Shown here: positions 1-11,274 of the stretch, in pieces
How the letters are laid out: the number at the start of each line of letters is the position of its first letter
Position numbering within the stretch: position 1 is the stretch's first letter
Assembly: GCF_012928505.1 (NCBI RefSeq)
Contig: NZ_JABBJN010000008.1
Location: forward strand, 62,001 to 126,000
DNA length: 64,000 nt
Source: Achromobacter sp. Bel
GTDB lineage: Bacteria > Pseudomonadota > Gammaproteobacteria > Burkholderiales > Burkholderiaceae_B
Direction of reading: 5' to 3'
Notes under the pieces: model-generated
What the model was told of the DNA's origin: nothing
Databases searched by the model: none
Seen by the model: only the letters and a program-made list of their open reading frames with translations
Position numbers and translations under genes: made by a program

Positions 1-1303
1 AGGGCGTGCCGGCCAGATCGAACGCATTGCGGAAACGCGTTTCCAGGTAGCGGCGATACGAATCCGGGATGGCGTCCAGCGCATTGCCGTGAATGACGAC
101 CAGCGGCGGGTTCTGCCCGCCCTGGTGCGCATAGCGCATCTTGGGACGGAAAATGCCCTTGCGCGGAGGCTGCTGCTGCTCGATGGCGGCCTGCAGTTCA
201 CGTGTCAGCTTGGGCGTGGACAGCTTGGCGAACGCGGCGGCGTGCGCCGAATTGATGGACTTCAAGAGCGGCTTGATGCCCTGCCCGCGCAACGCTGAAA
301 TGGTGTGCATGCGCGCGAACGACAGGAAGCGCAGCTTGCGCTGGAATTCGCGCTCGATGCGTTCTTTTTCCTCGCCGTCCAGGCCATCCCACTTGTTGAT
401 GGCCACCACGACGGCGCGGCCGGTTTCCAGCACGAAGCCCGCGATGTGGGCATCCTGCTCGGAAATCTCGGTGTGCGCGTCCAGCATCAGCAGCACGACG
501 TTGCTGGCCTCGATGGCCTGCAGCGTCTTGATGACGGAGAATTTTTCAACGGCCTCGAATACCTTGCCGCGCTTGCGCAGGCCGGCGGTGTCGATCAGCG
601 TGTAACGGCGGCCATCACGGTCGAAATCGATCTCGATGGCGTCGCGCGTCGTGCCGGGCAAGTCAAACGCGATCACGCGTTCTTCGCCCATCAAGGTATT
701 GATGAGGGTCGATTTGCCGACGTTCGGACGGCCCACGATCGCCAGCTTGATGCGGTGATCGTGATCGCCTTCCTCGAAGACTTCTTCTTCGGCAGGCGGC
801 TCGGCCAGGTCTTTCAGCGCCAGCTCGATCAGATCGACGATGCCGTCGCCGTGCGCCGCCGAAATCGGATAGGGCTGGCCCAATCCCAGCTCGTGGAACT
901 CGGAGATGGCCGGGCCCAGACCCATCCCTTCCGCCTTGTTCACCGCCAACAGCACGCGTTGCTGGCCGGACTTGCGCAGCAACTGCGCGATTTCGTGGTC
1001 GTGTGCATTGATGCCGGCGCGGGCGTCCACCAGGAACACCACCACATCCGCTTCGGCGATGGCCTGCCGCGTCTGGCGGGCCATCTCCAGCAGGATGCCG
1101 TCCTTGGCGACGGGTTCGAAACCGCCGGTATCGATAGCGATGAACGGGATCTCGCCTACCCTGCCCTCACCGTAATGGCGATCGCGGGTCAGGCCGGAAA
1201 AATCGGCCACCAACGCGGCGCGCGATCGCGTCAGGCGGTTGAAAAGGGTCGACTTCCCCACATTGGGGCGACCGACCAGGGCAACGACAGGCTTGAAAGA
1301 CAC
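1..1303 (-). CDS. der: Ribosome-assembly GTPase Der (EngA), 3' end cut by window edge
   Basis: Essential double GTPase that acts in maturation of the 50S ribosomal subunit. Two P-loops with the same GRPNVGKST core are visible, one near residue 10 and one near residue 190, which is the tandem G-domain layout unique to Der. The first G domain also shows its NKxD-type motif (VNKA). Translation starts at a GTG at 1303, which gives the usual N-terminus just ahead of the first P-loop. About 434 codons lie inside the window, and the last residues of the C-terminal KH-like domain run off the left edge. It follows bamB after a short gap and is the last gene of the minus-strand block that begins at ndk. 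Confidence 0.96.
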   Translation of the reverse strand, partial: MSFKPVVALVGRPNVGKSTLFNRLTRSRAALVADFSGLTRDRHYGEGRVGEIPFIAIDTGGFEPVAKDGILLEMARQTRQAIAEADVVVFLVDARAGINAHDHEIAQLLRKSGQQRVLLAVNKAEGMGLGPAISEFHELGLGQPYPISAAHGDGIVDLIELALKDLAEPPAEEEVFEEGDHDHRIKLAIVGRPNVGKSTLINTLMGEERVIAFDLPGTTRDAIEIDFDRDGRRYTLIDTAGLRKRGKVFEAVEKFSVIKTLQAIEASNVVLLMLDAHTEISEQDAHIAGFVLETGRAVVVAINKWDGLDGEEKERIEREFQRKLRFLSFARMHTISALRGQGIKPLLKSINSAHAAAFAKLSTPKLTRELQAAIEQQQPPRKGIFRPKMRYAHQGGQNPPLVVIHGNALDAIPDSYRRYLETRFRNAFDLAGTP

Positions 1304-1328
1304 GGTGTAAGGCTTTGTTCTATAGGTT

Positions 1329-2495
1329 TTAGTTGGCGCCGATCATGACGAGATTGCCATTTCCCGTCTGGACCAGCACACCTTGGGGGGTGGTTTGCGG
1401 CGGCGAAACGACGGCGCCTCCACCCACGGACAGCCGCGCCATCAGGCTGCCATCACTACGGGACAGGAAGTGCAGGTAGCCTTCCAGGTCGCCCACTGCC
1501 AGCGCTCCACCCAGCATAGCCGGTGCGGTGACTTGGCGGTTCTTCAGCGCTGCCTGCTTCCAGACATTGCCGCCATTATCCAGCGCAAACGCGCTGACGA
1601 CGCTGTTCTGGTCAGCCGAATAGGCGAAACGCTCGTCCAGCGTCAAGCCGCTGACGCTGGAAAAATCCTTGGCCCACAACGGGCGGCCACCCGCCGTGAC
1701 GTCAAAGCAGACGATACGCCCTTGATAGGCGACCGCGCAAAGGAGATTACCCGCGATGCGCGGGACACCGACGACGTCGGTCAGGCGCTCGAGGTCGCTT
1801 GCGCCCTTGGGCGTGGCCACGGTGCCTTCCCACTGCACATTACCGCTGTTGGAGGCAATCGCCATCAGCTTGCCGCCCGGCAGGCCGGTGATGACCAGGC
1901 CTTCGGCCAGCACCATCTGCGACACGCTGCGCAGGGCCAGCGACGGACCGGGGCGCTGCACGCTCCAGACACGTTCGCCGCTGTTGGCGTCGAACGCCTG
2001 GATGCGGTAGTCGCCACTGCGCACGACCACGATGCCGTAGCCCACCACGGGCGGGATCGTGACGTCGCTGGTGGCGCGGACCTTCCACTTCACCTTGCCG
2101 TTGTCGTCGAAGGCGATCACGTCGCCGTCGGGCGAGGCCACCGCGGTGGTGGTGCCATCGCTGCCGGCGCCGGCCGACAGCTTGCCGTCGGTCTTGGCCT
2201 TCCAGAGGGGACGGCCGCTTTGCAGGTCAAACTTGCCCACCGAGCCGTCCGGCGTGGCGGCGTACACGGCGCTGCCCAGGACCGTGGGCGCGAAGCCCAG
2301 GCCGGATCCGCTGCCGATCGAGGTCGACCAGACCTGATGCACGGACATACCGGCCTTGTACTCGGTCAGCGGCGCGGGATCGTAACGGCCGTCATCGTGC
2401 GAAAACAAGCCACATCCGCCCAGCGCAAGCAAGCTTGCCAGGCAAACGGCGCCACGCCACGTACGACCAGGTGCAAATTTACGCATTACAGTCAC
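1329..2495 (-). CDS. bamB: Outer membrane assembly lipoprotein BamB
   Basis: Lipoprotein of the BAM complex, which inserts beta-barrel proteins into the outer membrane. The N-terminus has a short hydrophobic stretch and a lipobox (LALGGC) with the lipidated Cys at residue 28. The rest reads as an eight-bladed PQQ-type beta-propeller, with repeated blades such as [15 protein letters not shown] and [14 protein letters not shown]. The length of 388 aa fits the family. The start codon overlaps the yfgM stop (ATGA), so the two are probably translationally coupled; M4 is another possible start. The yfgM-bamB-der order is common in gammaproteobacteria and betaproteobacteria. Confidence 0.95.
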   Translation of the reverse strand: MTVMRKFAPGRTWRGAVCLASLLALGGCGLFSHDDGRYDPAPLTEYKAGMSVHQVWSTSIGSGSGLGFAPTVLGSAVYAATPDGSVGKFDLQSGRPLWKAKTDGKLSAGAGSDGTTTAVASPDGDVIAFDDNGKVKWKVRATSDVTIPPVVGYGIVVVRSGDYRIQAFDANSGERVWSVQRPGPSLALRSVSQMVLAEGLVITGLPGGKLMAIASNSGNVQWEGTVATPKGASDLERLTDVVGVPRIAGNLLCAVAYQGRIVCFDVTAGGRPLWAKDFSSVSGLTLDERFAYSADQNSVVSAFALDNGGNVWKQAALKNRQVTAPAMLGGALAVGDLEGYLHFLSRSDGSLMARLSVGGGAVVSPPQTTPQGVLVQTGNGNLVMIGAN

Positions 2496-3130
2496 GCTCC
2501 GCTCAAGGCATCCAATTTCAACTGCACAACCTGGGTCATCGGATTCGACGTGCCCAGGCCATCAATGGCGCTTTGCCATGCCGCACGCGCTTCGTCGCGC
2601 TTGCCTTGCGCAGCGAGGATATCGCCACGGCGGTCCGCGAACAAGGCGGCAAAGGCGGCCGGCGGGTTGTTCAATTGCGCTAGCGCCGCGTCATATTGCT
2701 TCTGATCAAGCAACAGGCCGGCCAGGCGCAGGCGCGCCACGGATTGCATGGCCGGGTTCTTGCCTTGCGCGGCCAGCCATTCCAGCTGCTCGCGGGCGCC
2801 AGCCTCGTCTTTCTGGGCTTGCAGGGCTTGCGCCGCGACCAGCGCGCCGCGTGCGGCGTAGCCGGTGGCCGGATATTGTTCGCGCAGCGTGGCGGCGGCG
2901 GTCTTGATGCGCACCGAGGAATCGGCGCCGCCCAGACGGGCCGCGTCTTCCAGGGCTTCGAAGTAACCCATGGCCTGATTGGCGCGGTGCGATTCGTACG
3001 CCTTCCAGCCCCACCAGCCGCCCCATGCCAGGGCAACGACGGCAAACAGCGTGACGATCAACGTGCCGTAACGCGCCCACCACGCCTTGATTGCGTCCAG
3101 TTTTTCCTGTTCTTCGAGATCGTATGCCAT
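2492..3130 (-). CDS. yfgM: YfgM-like ancillary SecYEG translocon subunit
   Basis: Tetratricopeptide-type membrane protein of the YfgM family, 212 aa. A short cytoplasmic N-terminus (MAYDLEEQEKLDAIKAWW) precedes one transmembrane segment at about residues 19-45, and the remaining residues form helical TPR-like repeats that would lie in the periplasm. In E. coli, YfgM binds the SecYEG translocon and periplasmic chaperones. Here it lies between hisS, 3 bp away, and bamB, with which it overlaps by 4 bp, which is the conserved family context. The function is inferred from family and synteny. Confidence 0.9.
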   Translation of the reverse strand: MAYDLEEQEKLDAIKAWWARYGTLIVTLFAVVALAWGGWWGWKAYESHRANQAMGYFEALEDAARLGGADSSVRIKTAAATLREQYPATGYAARGALVAAQALQAQKDEAGAREQLEWLAAQGKNPAMQSVARLRLAGLLLDQKQYDAALAQLNNPPAAFAALFADRRGDILAAQGKRDEARAAWQSAIDGLGTSNPMTQVVQLKLDALSGA

Positions 3131-3133
3131 GCC

Positions 3134-4429
3134 TTAACCCTTGTTGTTCAGTACCGCAGCCAGATCCGTCAGCGGGACCTGCTGCTGAGCGGCCTCGCCC
3201 TGGGCGTCCGCGCGCAAATATTTGACGCTGGCGGTCTGCGACGCGACTTCATCGGCGCCAAGAATAACCGCAACCTTGGCGCCGCTGGCATCCGCGCGCT
3301 TGAATTGGGACTTGAAACCAGCCGAACCGGCATGCACGATCACCGACAGGCCGGCGTCGCGCAGGTCTTCGCCGACCCGGGCAGCCAGACGCTGGGCCTC
3401 TTCACCCTGGTGCACCACATAGACGTCGCACTCGGCCGGCGCTTCCAGCTGCATGCTCTGTTCCCACAGGTCCAGCAGGCGCTCCATGCCGATCGCGAAG
3501 CCGACCGCAGGCGCGTGCTTGCCACCCAGCAGTTCAACCAGGCCGTCATAGCGACCGCCGCCGCAGACCGTGCCCTGGGAGCCCAGGCGGTCGGTGACCC
3601 ACTCGAACACCGTCAGGTTGTAGTAGTCAAGGCCGCGCACCAGGCGCGGGTTCAGGCTGTATTCAATGCCGGCGTCCGTCAGGCGCTGGCACACGCCATC
3701 GAAGTGCGCGCGGGATTCTTCACCCAGGAAGTCGAACAGGCGCGGCGCGCTGTTGGCCATTTCCTGCATGGCCGGATTCTTGGTATCCAGCACGCGCAGC
3801 GGGTTGGTGTACAGGCGGCGCTGGCCGTCTTCGTCCAGGATGTCGCGGTGCTTTTCCAGGTGCTCGATCAGGGCGGCGCGGTGCGCGGCGCGCTCGGCGG
3901 GCTGACCCAGCGAATTCAGTTCCAGACGCACATCCTTCAGCCCCAGCAGCTTCCACAAGCGGGCCAGCATGACGATCAGTTCGGCGTCCACGTCAGGGCC
4001 GGCAAACCCCAGGGCCTCGACGTCGATCTGATGGAACTGGCGGTAGCGGCCGCGCTGCGGGCGCTCGTGGCGGAACACGGGGCCGATCGAGTAGACGCGC
4101 TGCGGGCGGTCATAGAGCATGTTGTGCTCGATCGAGGCGCGCACGATGCCGGCAGTCATTTCGGGACGCATCGTCAGCGATTCGCCGTTCAATGCGTCGG
4201 TGAACGTGTACATCTCTTTTTCGACGATGTCGGTCACTTCGCCGATGCCGCGCGTGAACAAGCGCGTATGCTCAAGCACGGGCGTACGCACATTGCGGTA
4301 GCCATAGCCGCGCAGCCAGCCGCGCACGATTTCCTCGAACTGTTCCCAGCGGGCGCTCGTCCCGGGCAACACGTCATTCATGCCGCGTATGGCGGCCACT
4401 TTCTGGAAAGCTTGAGTCATCTTGATCAT
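3134..4429 (-). CDS. hisS: Histidyl-tRNA synthetase
   Basis: Class II aminoacyl-tRNA synthetase that charges tRNA-His. It is 431 aa, normal for the bacterial enzyme. The N-terminus [10 protein letters not shown] is diagnostic. Motif 2 ([10 protein letters not shown]) lies near residue 117, the histidine-specific RGLDYY loop near residue 265 and motif 3 (GFAIGMERL) near residue 310, followed by the C-terminal anticodon-binding domain. The start is either Met1 (MIKMTQ) or Met4 at 4420; neither has a clearly better ribosome binding site. It sits between ispG and yfgM on the same strand. Confidence 0.97.
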   Translation of the reverse strand: MIKMTQAFQKVAAIRGMNDVLPGTSARWEQFEEIVRGWLRGYGYRNVRTPVLEHTRLFTRGIGEVTDIVEKEMYTFTDALNGESLTMRPEMTAGIVRASIEHNMLYDRPQRVYSIGPVFRHERPQRGRYRQFHQIDVEALGFAGPDVDAELIVMLARLWKLLGLKDVRLELNSLGQPAERAAHRAALIEHLEKHRDILDEDGQRRLYTNPLRVLDTKNPAMQEMANSAPRLFDFLGEESRAHFDGVCQRLTDAGIEYSLNPRLVRGLDYYNLTVFEWVTDRLGSQGTVCGGGRYDGLVELLGGKHAPAVGFAIGMERLLDLWEQSMQLEAPAECDVYVVHQGEEAQRLAARVGEDLRDAGLSVIVHAGSAGFKSQFKRADASGAKVAVILGADEVASQTASVKYLRADAQGEAAQQQVPLTDLAAVLNNKG

Positions 4430-4475
4430 GCCGTATCACGCGCCTGCCGGCGCGCCCACGGCTACACCCTTTCTT

Positions 4476-5762
4476 TTAATGAGAGGCGAGCGCGCCGTAA
4501 CGGCGCGCCACGTAGTCTTCGACGATGGCCTGGAACTCTTCGGCGATATGGTCGCCTTTGAGCGTAACCGTGCGCTCGCCGTCCACGAATACCGGCGCCG
4601 CAGGCACTTCGCCCGTTCCCGGCAGACTGATTCCGATATCGGCATGACGGCTTTCGCCCGGCCCATTGACCACACAGCCCATGACCGCGACGTTCATGCT
4701 TTCGACGCCCGGATACTGCGCTTTCCAGACCGGCATCTGGCGGCGCAGGTAGGACTGGATGCTATCAGCAAGCTCCTGGAAGAACGTGCTGCTGGTGCGG
4801 CCGCAACCGGGGCATGCCACCACCATCGGCGTGAACGCGCGCAGACCCATCGTCTGCAGGATCTCTTGCGCCACGATGGCTTCGCGGCTGCGATCGCCAC
4901 CGGGTTCCGGCGTGAGCGAAATGCGGATGGTGTCACCGATGCCCTGCTGGAGCAGCACCGCCAACGCGGCGGTGGACGCCACGATGCCTTTGCTGCCCAT
5001 GCCGGCTTCGGTAAGGCCCAGATGCAGGGGGTAGTCGCAACGGACGGACAAATCGCGGTAGACCGCGATCAAGTCCTGCACATGGCTGACCTTGCAGGAC
5101 AGGATGATGGCGTCGCGCCGCAGGCCGAGCTCTTCGGCACGCTGCGCGTTGGAAATGGCCGACACGACCAACGCATCGCGCATCACGGCCTGGGCCTCCC
5201 AGGGCTGCGCGCGGCGGCTGTTTTCGTCCATCTTGCGCGCCATCAGCTCGTGGTCCAGGCTGCCCCAGTTCACGCCGATGCGCACGGGTTTGTCGTAGCG
5301 GCAGGCCACGTCGATCATTTGCGCGAAGTTGTCGTCGCGCCGCTTGCCGCCGCCCATGTTGCCGGGGTTGATCCGGTACTTGGACAGCGCCTGCGCGCAT
5401 TCGGGAAACTGCGTCAGCAGCTTGTGGCCGTTGTAGTGGAAATCGCCCACCAGCGGCACGTTCACGCCCATGCGGTCGAGCTGTTCGCGGATGGCGACCA
5501 CTTCGCGAGCCGCTTCGGGCGTATTCACCGTGATGCGCACCAGCTCGGAGCCGGCCAGCGCCAGCTCTTTGACCTGGATCGCCGTGGCGATGGCGTCGGC
5601 GGTGTCGGTGTTGGTCATGGACTGCACCACGACCGGGGCGTCGCCGCCCACCATCACGACGCGATCGCCCCACTTCACCGCCACCGAACGCGTGGCGCGG
5701 CGCAGCGCGGCCCCCACGGAGGGAGGCGGCACATCCTGGCAAGGCAGAGGAGAATCTTGCAT
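4476..5762 (-). CDS. ispG: 4-hydroxy-3-methylbut-2-en-1-yl diphosphate synthase IspG
   Basis: Iron-sulfur enzyme of the non-mevalonate isoprenoid pathway that turns MEcPP into HMBPP. Cysteines that would hold the 4Fe-4S cluster are visible in CPGCGRTSS (about residues 317 and 320) and [10 protein letters not shown] (about 361). The reading frame extends upstream to 5846, but that extension overlaps rodZ and looks like low-complexity shadow sequence. I take the ATG at 5762 (MQDSPLPCQ), giving 428 aa, which fits the family and leaves a 13 bp gap after rodZ. Downstream is hisS. Confidence 0.95.
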   Translation of the reverse strand: MQDSPLPCQDVPPPSVGAALRRATRSVAVKWGDRVVMVGGDAPVVVQSMTNTDTADAIATAIQVKELALAGSELVRITVNTPEAAREVVAIREQLDRMGVNVPLVGDFHYNGHKLLTQFPECAQALSKYRINPGNMGGGKRRDDNFAQMIDVACRYDKPVRIGVNWGSLDHELMARKMDENSRRAQPWEAQAVMRDALVVSAISNAQRAEELGLRRDAIILSCKVSHVQDLIAVYRDLSVRCDYPLHLGLTEAGMGSKGIVASTAALAVLLQQGIGDTIRISLTPEPGGDRSREAIVAQEILQTMGLRAFTPMVVACPGCGRTSSTFFQELADSIQSYLRRQMPVWKAQYPGVESMNVAVMGCVVNGPGESRHADIGISLPGTGEVPAAPVFVDGERTVTLKGDHIAEEFQAIVEDYVARRYGALASH

Positions 5763-5775
5763 CGGTGGAACCGGG

Positions 5776-6270
5776 TTACTTGGTCGGCTTCTGCAGCCAG
5801 TCGAACGGCAGCCATTGCTGCGGCAACCAGCCTTGCCAGAAGGCATACGCCACGCCGGCGGCCAGCACCAGCACGATGGCGATGAGCCATCCCCAGGAGG
5901 TCGAGGACGAACGGTCGTCGTCGGCGCTGGACTGGGGGATGGAATGCGCCGAATGCAGGGCGCCCGGGCTCAGTTTCACCGGACCGGTGACACGGGCTTT
6001 GGGGTCCAGCGAATCGACGATGGCTTGAGAATCCGCGCCCAGCAGGCGCGCGTAGTTACGGACCAGGCCGCGCAGGGAAACGCCGGTGGGCAGGTCCGCC
6101 CACGCTTCGTTTTCTAGGGCTTCGATCTGCTTCGTGGAAAACTTGATGCGGCTGGACACTTCGTCGAGCGACCAGCCTTTGGACTGGCGCAGCGTTCGCA
6201 ATGCCGAGCCCACGCTGCCCGCAGCGCTGGCGGGCGTTTCAGAAACTGCAGAAGCGAAATCCTGCGTCAT
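5776..6270 (-). CDS. rodZ: Short RodZ-like protein: HTH plus one TM segment
   Basis: Cytoskeletal or cell-shape protein of the RodZ family, 164 aa. An N-terminal helix-turn-helix of the RodZ type covers about residues 23-85 ([16 protein letters not shown] to [10 protein letters not shown]). A linker follows, then a single transmembrane segment ([20 protein letters not shown]), and the protein ends about 20 residues later. In E. coli, RodZ has a long periplasmic domain after this segment; here it is essentially absent. The gene overlaps rlmN by 4 bp (6267-6270), and the rlmN-rodZ-ispG-hisS order is the conserved context of rodZ. The call rests on HTH-TM architecture plus position. Confidence 0.82.
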   Translation of the reverse strand: MTQDFASAVSETPASAAGSVGSALRTLRQSKGWSLDEVSSRIKFSTKQIEALENEAWADLPTGVSLRGLVRNYARLLGADSQAIVDSLDPKARVTGPVKLSPGALHSAHSIPQSSADDDRSSSTSWGWLIAIVLVLAAGVAYAFWQGWLPQQWLPFDWLQKPTK

Positions 6271-7421
6271 GCATGCACCTGTTTAATTGGTATGGTCTGG
6301 CGCTGTGCGGCATTGCGCTCGGTAATCCGAGTGCGGTCCCGCACTTCTCCGGCCAGTTGACCACAAGCTGCATCGATATCGTCGCCCCGGGTCTTGCGCA
6401 CGGTCGTGATGATGCCCGCGTCCATCAGACGCTGCGCGAACACCTTGACGCGTGCTGAGTTGGAGCGCTTCAGGCCCGACTCGGGGAAGGGGTTGAACGG
6501 AATCAGATTGAGCTTGCAGCGCAGCTGGCGTGCAATTTGGATCAGTTCCTTGGCGTGCTGGTCGGTGTCGTTGATGCCGTCCAGCATGCAGTATTCAAAC
6601 GTGATGAAGTCGCGCGGGGCGAACGCCAGATAGCGTTCGCACGCCGCCAGCAACTCTTTCAGCGGGTACTTCTTGTTCAGCGGCACCAGCTCGTCGCGCA
6701 GCGCATCGTTGGGCGCATGCAGCGAGACGGCCAGCGCCACCGGACAGTCCTGCGACAGGCGGTCCATCATGGGGACGACGCCCGAGGTGGACACCGTGAC
6801 GCGACGGCGGGACAAGCCGTAGGCGTTGTCGTCCAGCATCAGGCGCAGCGCCGGCAGGACCTGGTCGTAGTTGAGCAGGGGCTCGCCCATGCCCATCATC
6901 ACCACGTTGCTGATGACGCGCGTATCTTCGGTGGTTTTGGCGCTTTCCAGGCGGGCGGTGCCGATGTCGGCTTCCAGCACGCGCTTGGCCCACCACAACT
7001 GGCCGATGATTTCGCTGGTTTTCAGGTTGCGGTTGAAGCCCTGGTGCCCGGTCGAGCAAAAGCGGCAGTTCACCACGCAGCCGGCCTGGCTGGAAATGCA
7101 AAGGGTGCCGCGATCGTCTTCGGGGATGAAGACGGTTTCGATGGCATTGCCCTGCCCCACGTCGAACAGCCACTTGCGCGTGCCGTCGGTCGAGCGCTGC
7201 TCGATATTGACGGGCAAGGCCTCGATGCGGCAATGCGACGCAAGCTGGCCGCGGAACTCGCGGGCCAGGTCGGTCATGGCGTCGAACGAATCGGCGCCGC
7301 GCTGATGCATCCAGCGCTGCAGCTGGCGGGCGCGAAACGGCTTGCCGCCCCACTGCCCGACAAGTTCGGACAGGGCGGAGCCATCCAGCCCCAGCAGATT
7401 GATTCGTTCGACGGATTCCAT
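6267..7421 (-). CDS. rlmN: Dual-specificity 23S rRNA A2503/tRNA A37 methyltransferase RlmN
   Basis: Radical SAM enzyme that makes 2-methyladenosine at A2503 of 23S rRNA and at A37 of several tRNAs. The radical SAM motif CxxxCxxC is at Cys115, Cys119 and Cys122. The second catalytic Cys is in [10 protein letters not shown] near the C-terminus. The length of 384 aa is typical. The gene lies 44 bp downstream of ndk and overlaps rodZ by 4 bp, so it is likely part of the same transcript. Confidence 0.96.
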   Translation of the reverse strand: MESVERINLLGLDGSALSELVGQWGGKPFRARQLQRWMHQRGADSFDAMTDLAREFRGQLASHCRIEALPVNIEQRSTDGTRKWLFDVGQGNAIETVFIPEDDRGTLCISSQAGCVVNCRFCSTGHQGFNRNLKTSEIIGQLWWAKRVLEADIGTARLESAKTTEDTRVISNVVMMGMGEPLLNYDQVLPALRLMLDDNAYGLSRRRVTVSTSGVVPMMDRLSQDCPVALAVSLHAPNDALRDELVPLNKKYPLKELLAACERYLAFAPRDFITFEYCMLDGINDTDQHAKELIQIARQLRCKLNLIPFNPFPESGLKRSNSARVKVFAQRLMDAGIITTVRKTRGDDIDAACGQLAGEVRDRTRITERNAAQRQTIPIKQVHA

Positions 7422-7465
7422 GACCTGGGTAACGCTAAAAAACTAAAACAGTGCTTCCGGAGAAA

Positions 7466-7891
7466 TCAACGGCTGTGGATGTTGATTTCGGGGAAGAAGA
7501 AAGCGATTTCGACAGCAGCCGTTTCCGGAGCGTCCGAGCCGTGCACGGCGTTGGCGTCGATGCTGTCGGCGAAATCGGCGCGGATGGTGCCGGGAGCAGC
7601 CTTCTTCGGGTCCGTGGCGCCCATCAGGTCGCGGTTCTTCAGGATGGCGTCTTCACCTTCCAGCACTTGCACGAAGACCGGGCCCGAGATCATGAAATCG
7701 ACCAGGTCCTTGAAGAAGGGGCGTTCCGAGTGCACGGCGTAGAAACGCTCGGCATCGGCGCGCGACAGTTGCGCCAGGCGGGCGGCGATGACCTTCAGGC
7801 CGGCTTGCTCGAAGCGGCCGACGATCTGGCCGATGACGTTCTTGGCGACGGCGTCGGGCTTGATGATCGAGAGGGTGCGTTGGATGGACAT
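7466..7891 (-). CDS. ndk: Nucleoside diphosphate kinase
   Basis: Cytoplasmic enzyme that balances nucleoside triphosphate pools by moving the gamma-phosphate of ATP to other NDPs. The 141 aa protein begins [15 protein letters not shown]. The phospho-accepting His is His117 in the signature NAVHGSD. It is the first gene of the minus-strand block leading to der, and the 405 bp gap before the divergent valS should hold its promoter. I found no convincing -35/-10 pair for it. Confidence 0.97.
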   Translation of the reverse strand: MSIQRTLSIIKPDAVAKNVIGQIVGRFEQAGLKVIAARLAQLSRADAERFYAVHSERPFFKDLVDFMISGPVFVQVLEGEDAILKNRDLMGATDPKKAAPGTIRADFADSIDANAVHGSDAPETAAVEIAFFFPEINIHSR

Positions 7892-8296
7892 AAGAACTCC
7901 GAAAGCTGATTTCTGACTGGTTTCTGATGAATTGCCTGGCGTGGCTCTGCACTTGTCGGTGTCACCCTTGAAGTGTCATCGCGCGATTGGCGCACAGGCG
8001 GTCCGGATTGTTTGAACAGTTCTGCTGAACGCTCCGGGCCGTCCTGAACCACATGGCCAAGGCAGGGATTCGACACTGCCTACCGATCAGACGCGCCCTC
8101 AATTCTGCTTCGGATTTCTGAAACGCGGACTTTTCCGTGCGCATTTCCGAAGGAATCCTTAATGAATTCAGGGACTTCTAAAAGGTTTACAGTAACCCGG
8201 TATTCTAACACGCTGAGAAGACCGCATTACATCTTAAAATGAGCGGTTTGCTGCCCGTATCCCTACGCCGGGCGCCCTGTTTGCCGGAACCCTGTA
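7892..8296. other. Divergent intergenic region, ndk and valS
   Basis: This 405 bp stretch separates two divergent genes and shows no credible coding frame. It must contain the promoters of the ndk block and of valS. I see AT-richer sequence at 8150-8245 but no pair of elements close to the sigma70 consensus at proper spacing. No clear terminator or RNA gene was found. Confidence 0.6.
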
Positions 8297-11191
8297 ATGA
8301 CTCAAGCCGCCCCCCCGAACGCCGCGAATCCCGCGAGCGACACCCCGGAACTCTCCAAGAGCTTCGAACCCTCCGAACTGGAATCCCGCTGGTATGCCGA
8401 GTGGGACAAGCGCGGCTACTTCACGGCGGGCCAGCACGTAAAAACGGGGACGGAAAGCCAGCCGTATGTGATCCAGTTCCCGCCGCCCAACGTGACGGGC
8501 ACGCTCCACATGGGCCATGCCTTCAACCAGACCATCATGGATGGCCTGGTGCGCTACCGCCGCATGGCGGGCGACGACACCGTGTTCATCCCCGGCACCG
8601 ACCACGCCGGAATCGCCACCCAGATCGTTGTTGAGAGACAGCTGGACGCTCAGAAGGTTTCCCGCCACGACCTCGGCCGCGAAAAATTCGTGGAAAAGGT
8701 CTGGGAGTGGAAGGAAAAGTCGGGCAACGCCATCACCGAGCAGGTGCGCCGCCTGGGCGCGTCGGCCGACTGGCCCCGCGAATATTTCACCATGGACGAC
8801 CGCATGTCGCGCGGCGTGGTGGAAACCTTCGTGCGCCTGCATAAACAGGGACTGATCTACCGCGGCAAGCGCCTGGTCAACTGGGACCCGAAGCTGCTGA
8901 CCGCCGTGTCCGACCTGGAAGTCCAGTCCGAAGAGACCGATGGCCACATGTGGCACATCCTCTACCCCTTCGTCGACGGACCTCAGACCATCGTCGACAA
9001 GGACGGCCAGACCGTCACGCTGCGCGGCATGACGATCGCCACGACGCGCCCGGAAACGATGCTGGCCGACGGCGCCCTGTGCGTGCACCCCGACGACCCG
9101 CGCTACCAGCACCTGATCGGCAAGGAAGTCGAACTGCCGCTGTGCGACCGCAACATCCCCATCATCGCGGACGATTTCGTCGACCCCGCATTCGGCACCG
9201 GCTGCGTCAAGATCACCGGCGCCCACGATTTCAACGACTACGCCTGCGCGATGCGCCATGATCTGCCGCTGATCGTGATCTTCACGCTGGATGCGCACAT
9301 CAATGAAAACGGCCCCAAGCAGTTCCAGGGCCTGGAGCGCTACGAAGCGCGCAAGGCGGTCGTCGCCCAACTGGACGCCGAAGGCTATCTGGTCAAGATC
9401 GAACCGCACAAGATGATGCAGCCCAAGGGCGACCGCACCGGCGTCGTGCTAGAGCCCATGCTGACGGACCAGTGGTTTGTCGCCATGAGCAAGCCGGCCC
9501 CGGAAGGCACGCTGAACCCGGGCAAGAGCATCACCGAAGTGGCGCTGGAAGTCGTAGCCGACGGCCGCATCAAGTTCTATCCGGACAACTGGACGACCAT
9601 CTACAACCAGTGGCTGAACAACATCCAGGACTGGTGCATCTCGCGCCAGCTGTGGTGGGGCCACCAGATCCCGGCCTGGTATTCGGAAGACGGCCAGGTC
9701 TTCGTTGCCCACGACGAAGCCGGCGCCATCGAACAGGCGCGCGCCGCCGGCGTGACGGGCGAGCTCACCCGCGACCCGGACGTGCTGGACACCTGGTTTT
9801 CGTCGGGCCTCGTGCCCTTCACGACGCTGGGCTGGCCGGAAAACACACCGGACCTGCAACGCTACCTGCCCTCCAGCGTGCTGGTCACGGGCTTTGACAT
9901 CATCTTCTTCTGGGTCGCCCGCATGGTCATGCTGACCACGCACCTGACCGGCCAGATCCCGTTCAAGCACGTCTACGTGCACGGTCTGATCCGCGACGCC
10001 GACGGCCAGAAGATGAGCAAGTCCAAGGGCAACACGCTAGACCCGGTCGACCTGATCGACGGCATCGACCTGGACGGCCTGGTCGCCAAACGCACCTATG
10101 GCCTGATGAACCCCAAGCAGGCGGGCGCCATCGAAAAAGCCACGCGCCGCCAGTATCCGGATGGCATCCCCGCCTTCGGCACCGACGCGCTGCGCTTCAC
10201 GATGGCGGCTTACGCCACGCTGGGCCGCAACATCAACTTCGACCTGAAGCGCTGCGAGGGCTACCGCAACTTCTGCAACAAGCTGTGGAACGCCACGCGC
10301 TTCGTGCTGATGAATACCGAAGGCCACGACCTGACGGGCGCGGACGCAGGCGAGACCTCGTTCGTTGACCGCTGGATCATCAGCCAGATGCAGACGCTGG
10401 AAGCCGACGTGGCGCGCGGATTCGCCGACTACCGCTTCGACAACATCGCCAATGCGCTGTACCGCTACGTGTGGGACGAGTACTGCGACTGGTACCTGGA
10501 ACTGGCCAAGGTGCAGATCCAGACCGGCACGCCCGCCCAGCAGCTGGGCACGCGCCGCACGCTGATCCGCGTGCTGGAATGCGTGCTGCGCCTGGCGCAC
10601 CCGGTCATTCCGTTCATCACGGAAGAACTGTGGCAGAAGGTGTCGGTGGTGGCCGGCAAGCGCAAGGAAGGCGTGGCCGACAGCGTCAGCGTCCAGCCCT
10701 ACCCGCAAGCCAATCCGGCTGCCGTGGACGTGGCGGCCGAGGCCGACGTGGCCGAACTCAAGGCCCAGGTGGAAGCGGTGCGCGCGCTGCGCGGCGAAAT
10801 GAACCTGTCGCCCGCCCTGAAGGTGCCGCTGTGCGCCCAAGGCGATGCGCCCACGCTCAAGCGCAACGCGCCGTATCTGGCTGCGCTGGCCAAGCTGAGC
10901 CAGGTCGACGTGCTGGACGCCCTGCCCGATGCCGGCGCGCCGGTTCAGGTCGTAGGCGCCAGCCGCCTGATGCTGCACGTCGAGATTGACGTGGCCGCCG
11001 AGCGCATTCGCCTGGACAAGGAAATTGCGCGCCTGGAAGGCGAGATCGCCAAGGCCAACGGCAAGCTGTCGAACGCCAGCTTCGTCGAACGCGCCCCTGC
11101 GGCGGTCGTCGAACAGGAGAAGGCGCGCATGGCGCAGTTCGGCGAAACCCTGCAGAAAGTGCGTGAACAGCGCGCCAAGCTGGGCGACTGA
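8297..11191 (+). CDS. valS: Valyl-tRNA synthetase
   Basis: Class I synthetase that charges tRNA-Val, 964 aa as expected. The HIGH-type motif is HMGH at residues 71-74 ([13 protein letters not shown]) and the KMSKS loop is at about residues 572-576 ([15 protein letters not shown]). The editing CP1 domain lies between them, and the C-terminal coiled coil typical of ValRS is visible from about residue 900. The gene stands alone on the plus strand with a clean intrinsic terminator after it. Confidence 0.98.
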   Translation: MTQAAPPNAANPASDTPELSKSFEPSELESRWYAEWDKRGYFTAGQHVKTGTESQPYVIQFPPPNVTGTLHMGHAFNQTIMDGLVRYRRMAGDDTVFIPGTDHAGIATQIVVERQLDAQKVSRHDLGREKFVEKVWEWKEKSGNAITEQVRRLGASADWPREYFTMDDRMSRGVVETFVRLHKQGLIYRGKRLVNWDPKLLTAVSDLEVQSEETDGHMWHILYPFVDGPQTIVDKDGQTVTLRGMTIATTRPETMLADGALCVHPDDPRYQHLIGKEVELPLCDRNIPIIADDFVDPAFGTGCVKITGAHDFNDYACAMRHDLPLIVIFTLDAHINENGPKQFQGLERYEARKAVVAQLDAEGYLVKIEPHKMMQPKGDRTGVVLEPMLTDQWFVAMSKPAPEGTLNPGKSITEVALEVVADGRIKFYPDNWTTIYNQWLNNIQDWCISRQLWWGHQIPAWYSEDGQVFVAHDEAGAIEQARAAGVTGELTRDPDVLDTWFSSGLVPFTTLGWPENTPDLQRYLPSSVLVTGFDIIFFWVARMVMLTTHLTGQIPFKHVYVHGLIRDADGQKMSKSKGNTLDPVDLIDGIDLDGLVAKRTYGLMNPKQAGAIEKATRRQYPDGIPAFGTDALRFTMAAYATLGRNINFDLKRCEGYRNFCNKLWNATRFVLMNTEGHDLTGADAGETSFVDRWIISQMQTLEADVARGFADYRFDNIANALYRYVWDEYCDWYLELAKVQIQTGTPAQQLGTRRTLIRVLECVLRLAHPVIPFITEELWQKVSVVAGKRKEGVADSVSVQPYPQANPAAVDVAAEADVAELKAQVEAVRALRGEMNLSPALKVPLCAQGDAPTLKRNAPYLAALAKLSQVDVLDALPDAGAPVQVVGASRLMLHVEIDVAAERIRLDKEIARLEGEIAKANGKLSNASFVERAPAAVVEQEKARMAQFGETLQKVREQRAKLGD

Positions 11192-11218
11192 ACAGCTGCC
11201 CTAGCTGGCTGAAACGAG

Positions 11219-11245
11219 AAACCCCGGACCGGTTCCGGGGTTTTT
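11219..11245 (+). terminator. Intrinsic terminator after valS
   Basis: Perfect 10 bp inverted repeat (arm AAACCCCGGA) with a 5 base loop, followed by five T residues on the plus strand. It lies 27 bp after the valS stop and before the convergent oxidoreductase gene. Confidence 0.88.
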
Positions 11246-11274
11246 CATTTCATGGACACCATGGGCCGCAACCG

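Noticed and set aside
305..1348. 347 aa plus-strand frame opposite der
   Set aside because: It is antisense to the clear GTPase motifs of Der. High GC makes long antisense frames common here.
2696..4561. 621 aa plus-strand frame opposite hisS and yfgM
   Set aside because: Shadow of two well-supported genes, with His/Gln/Arg-rich composition.
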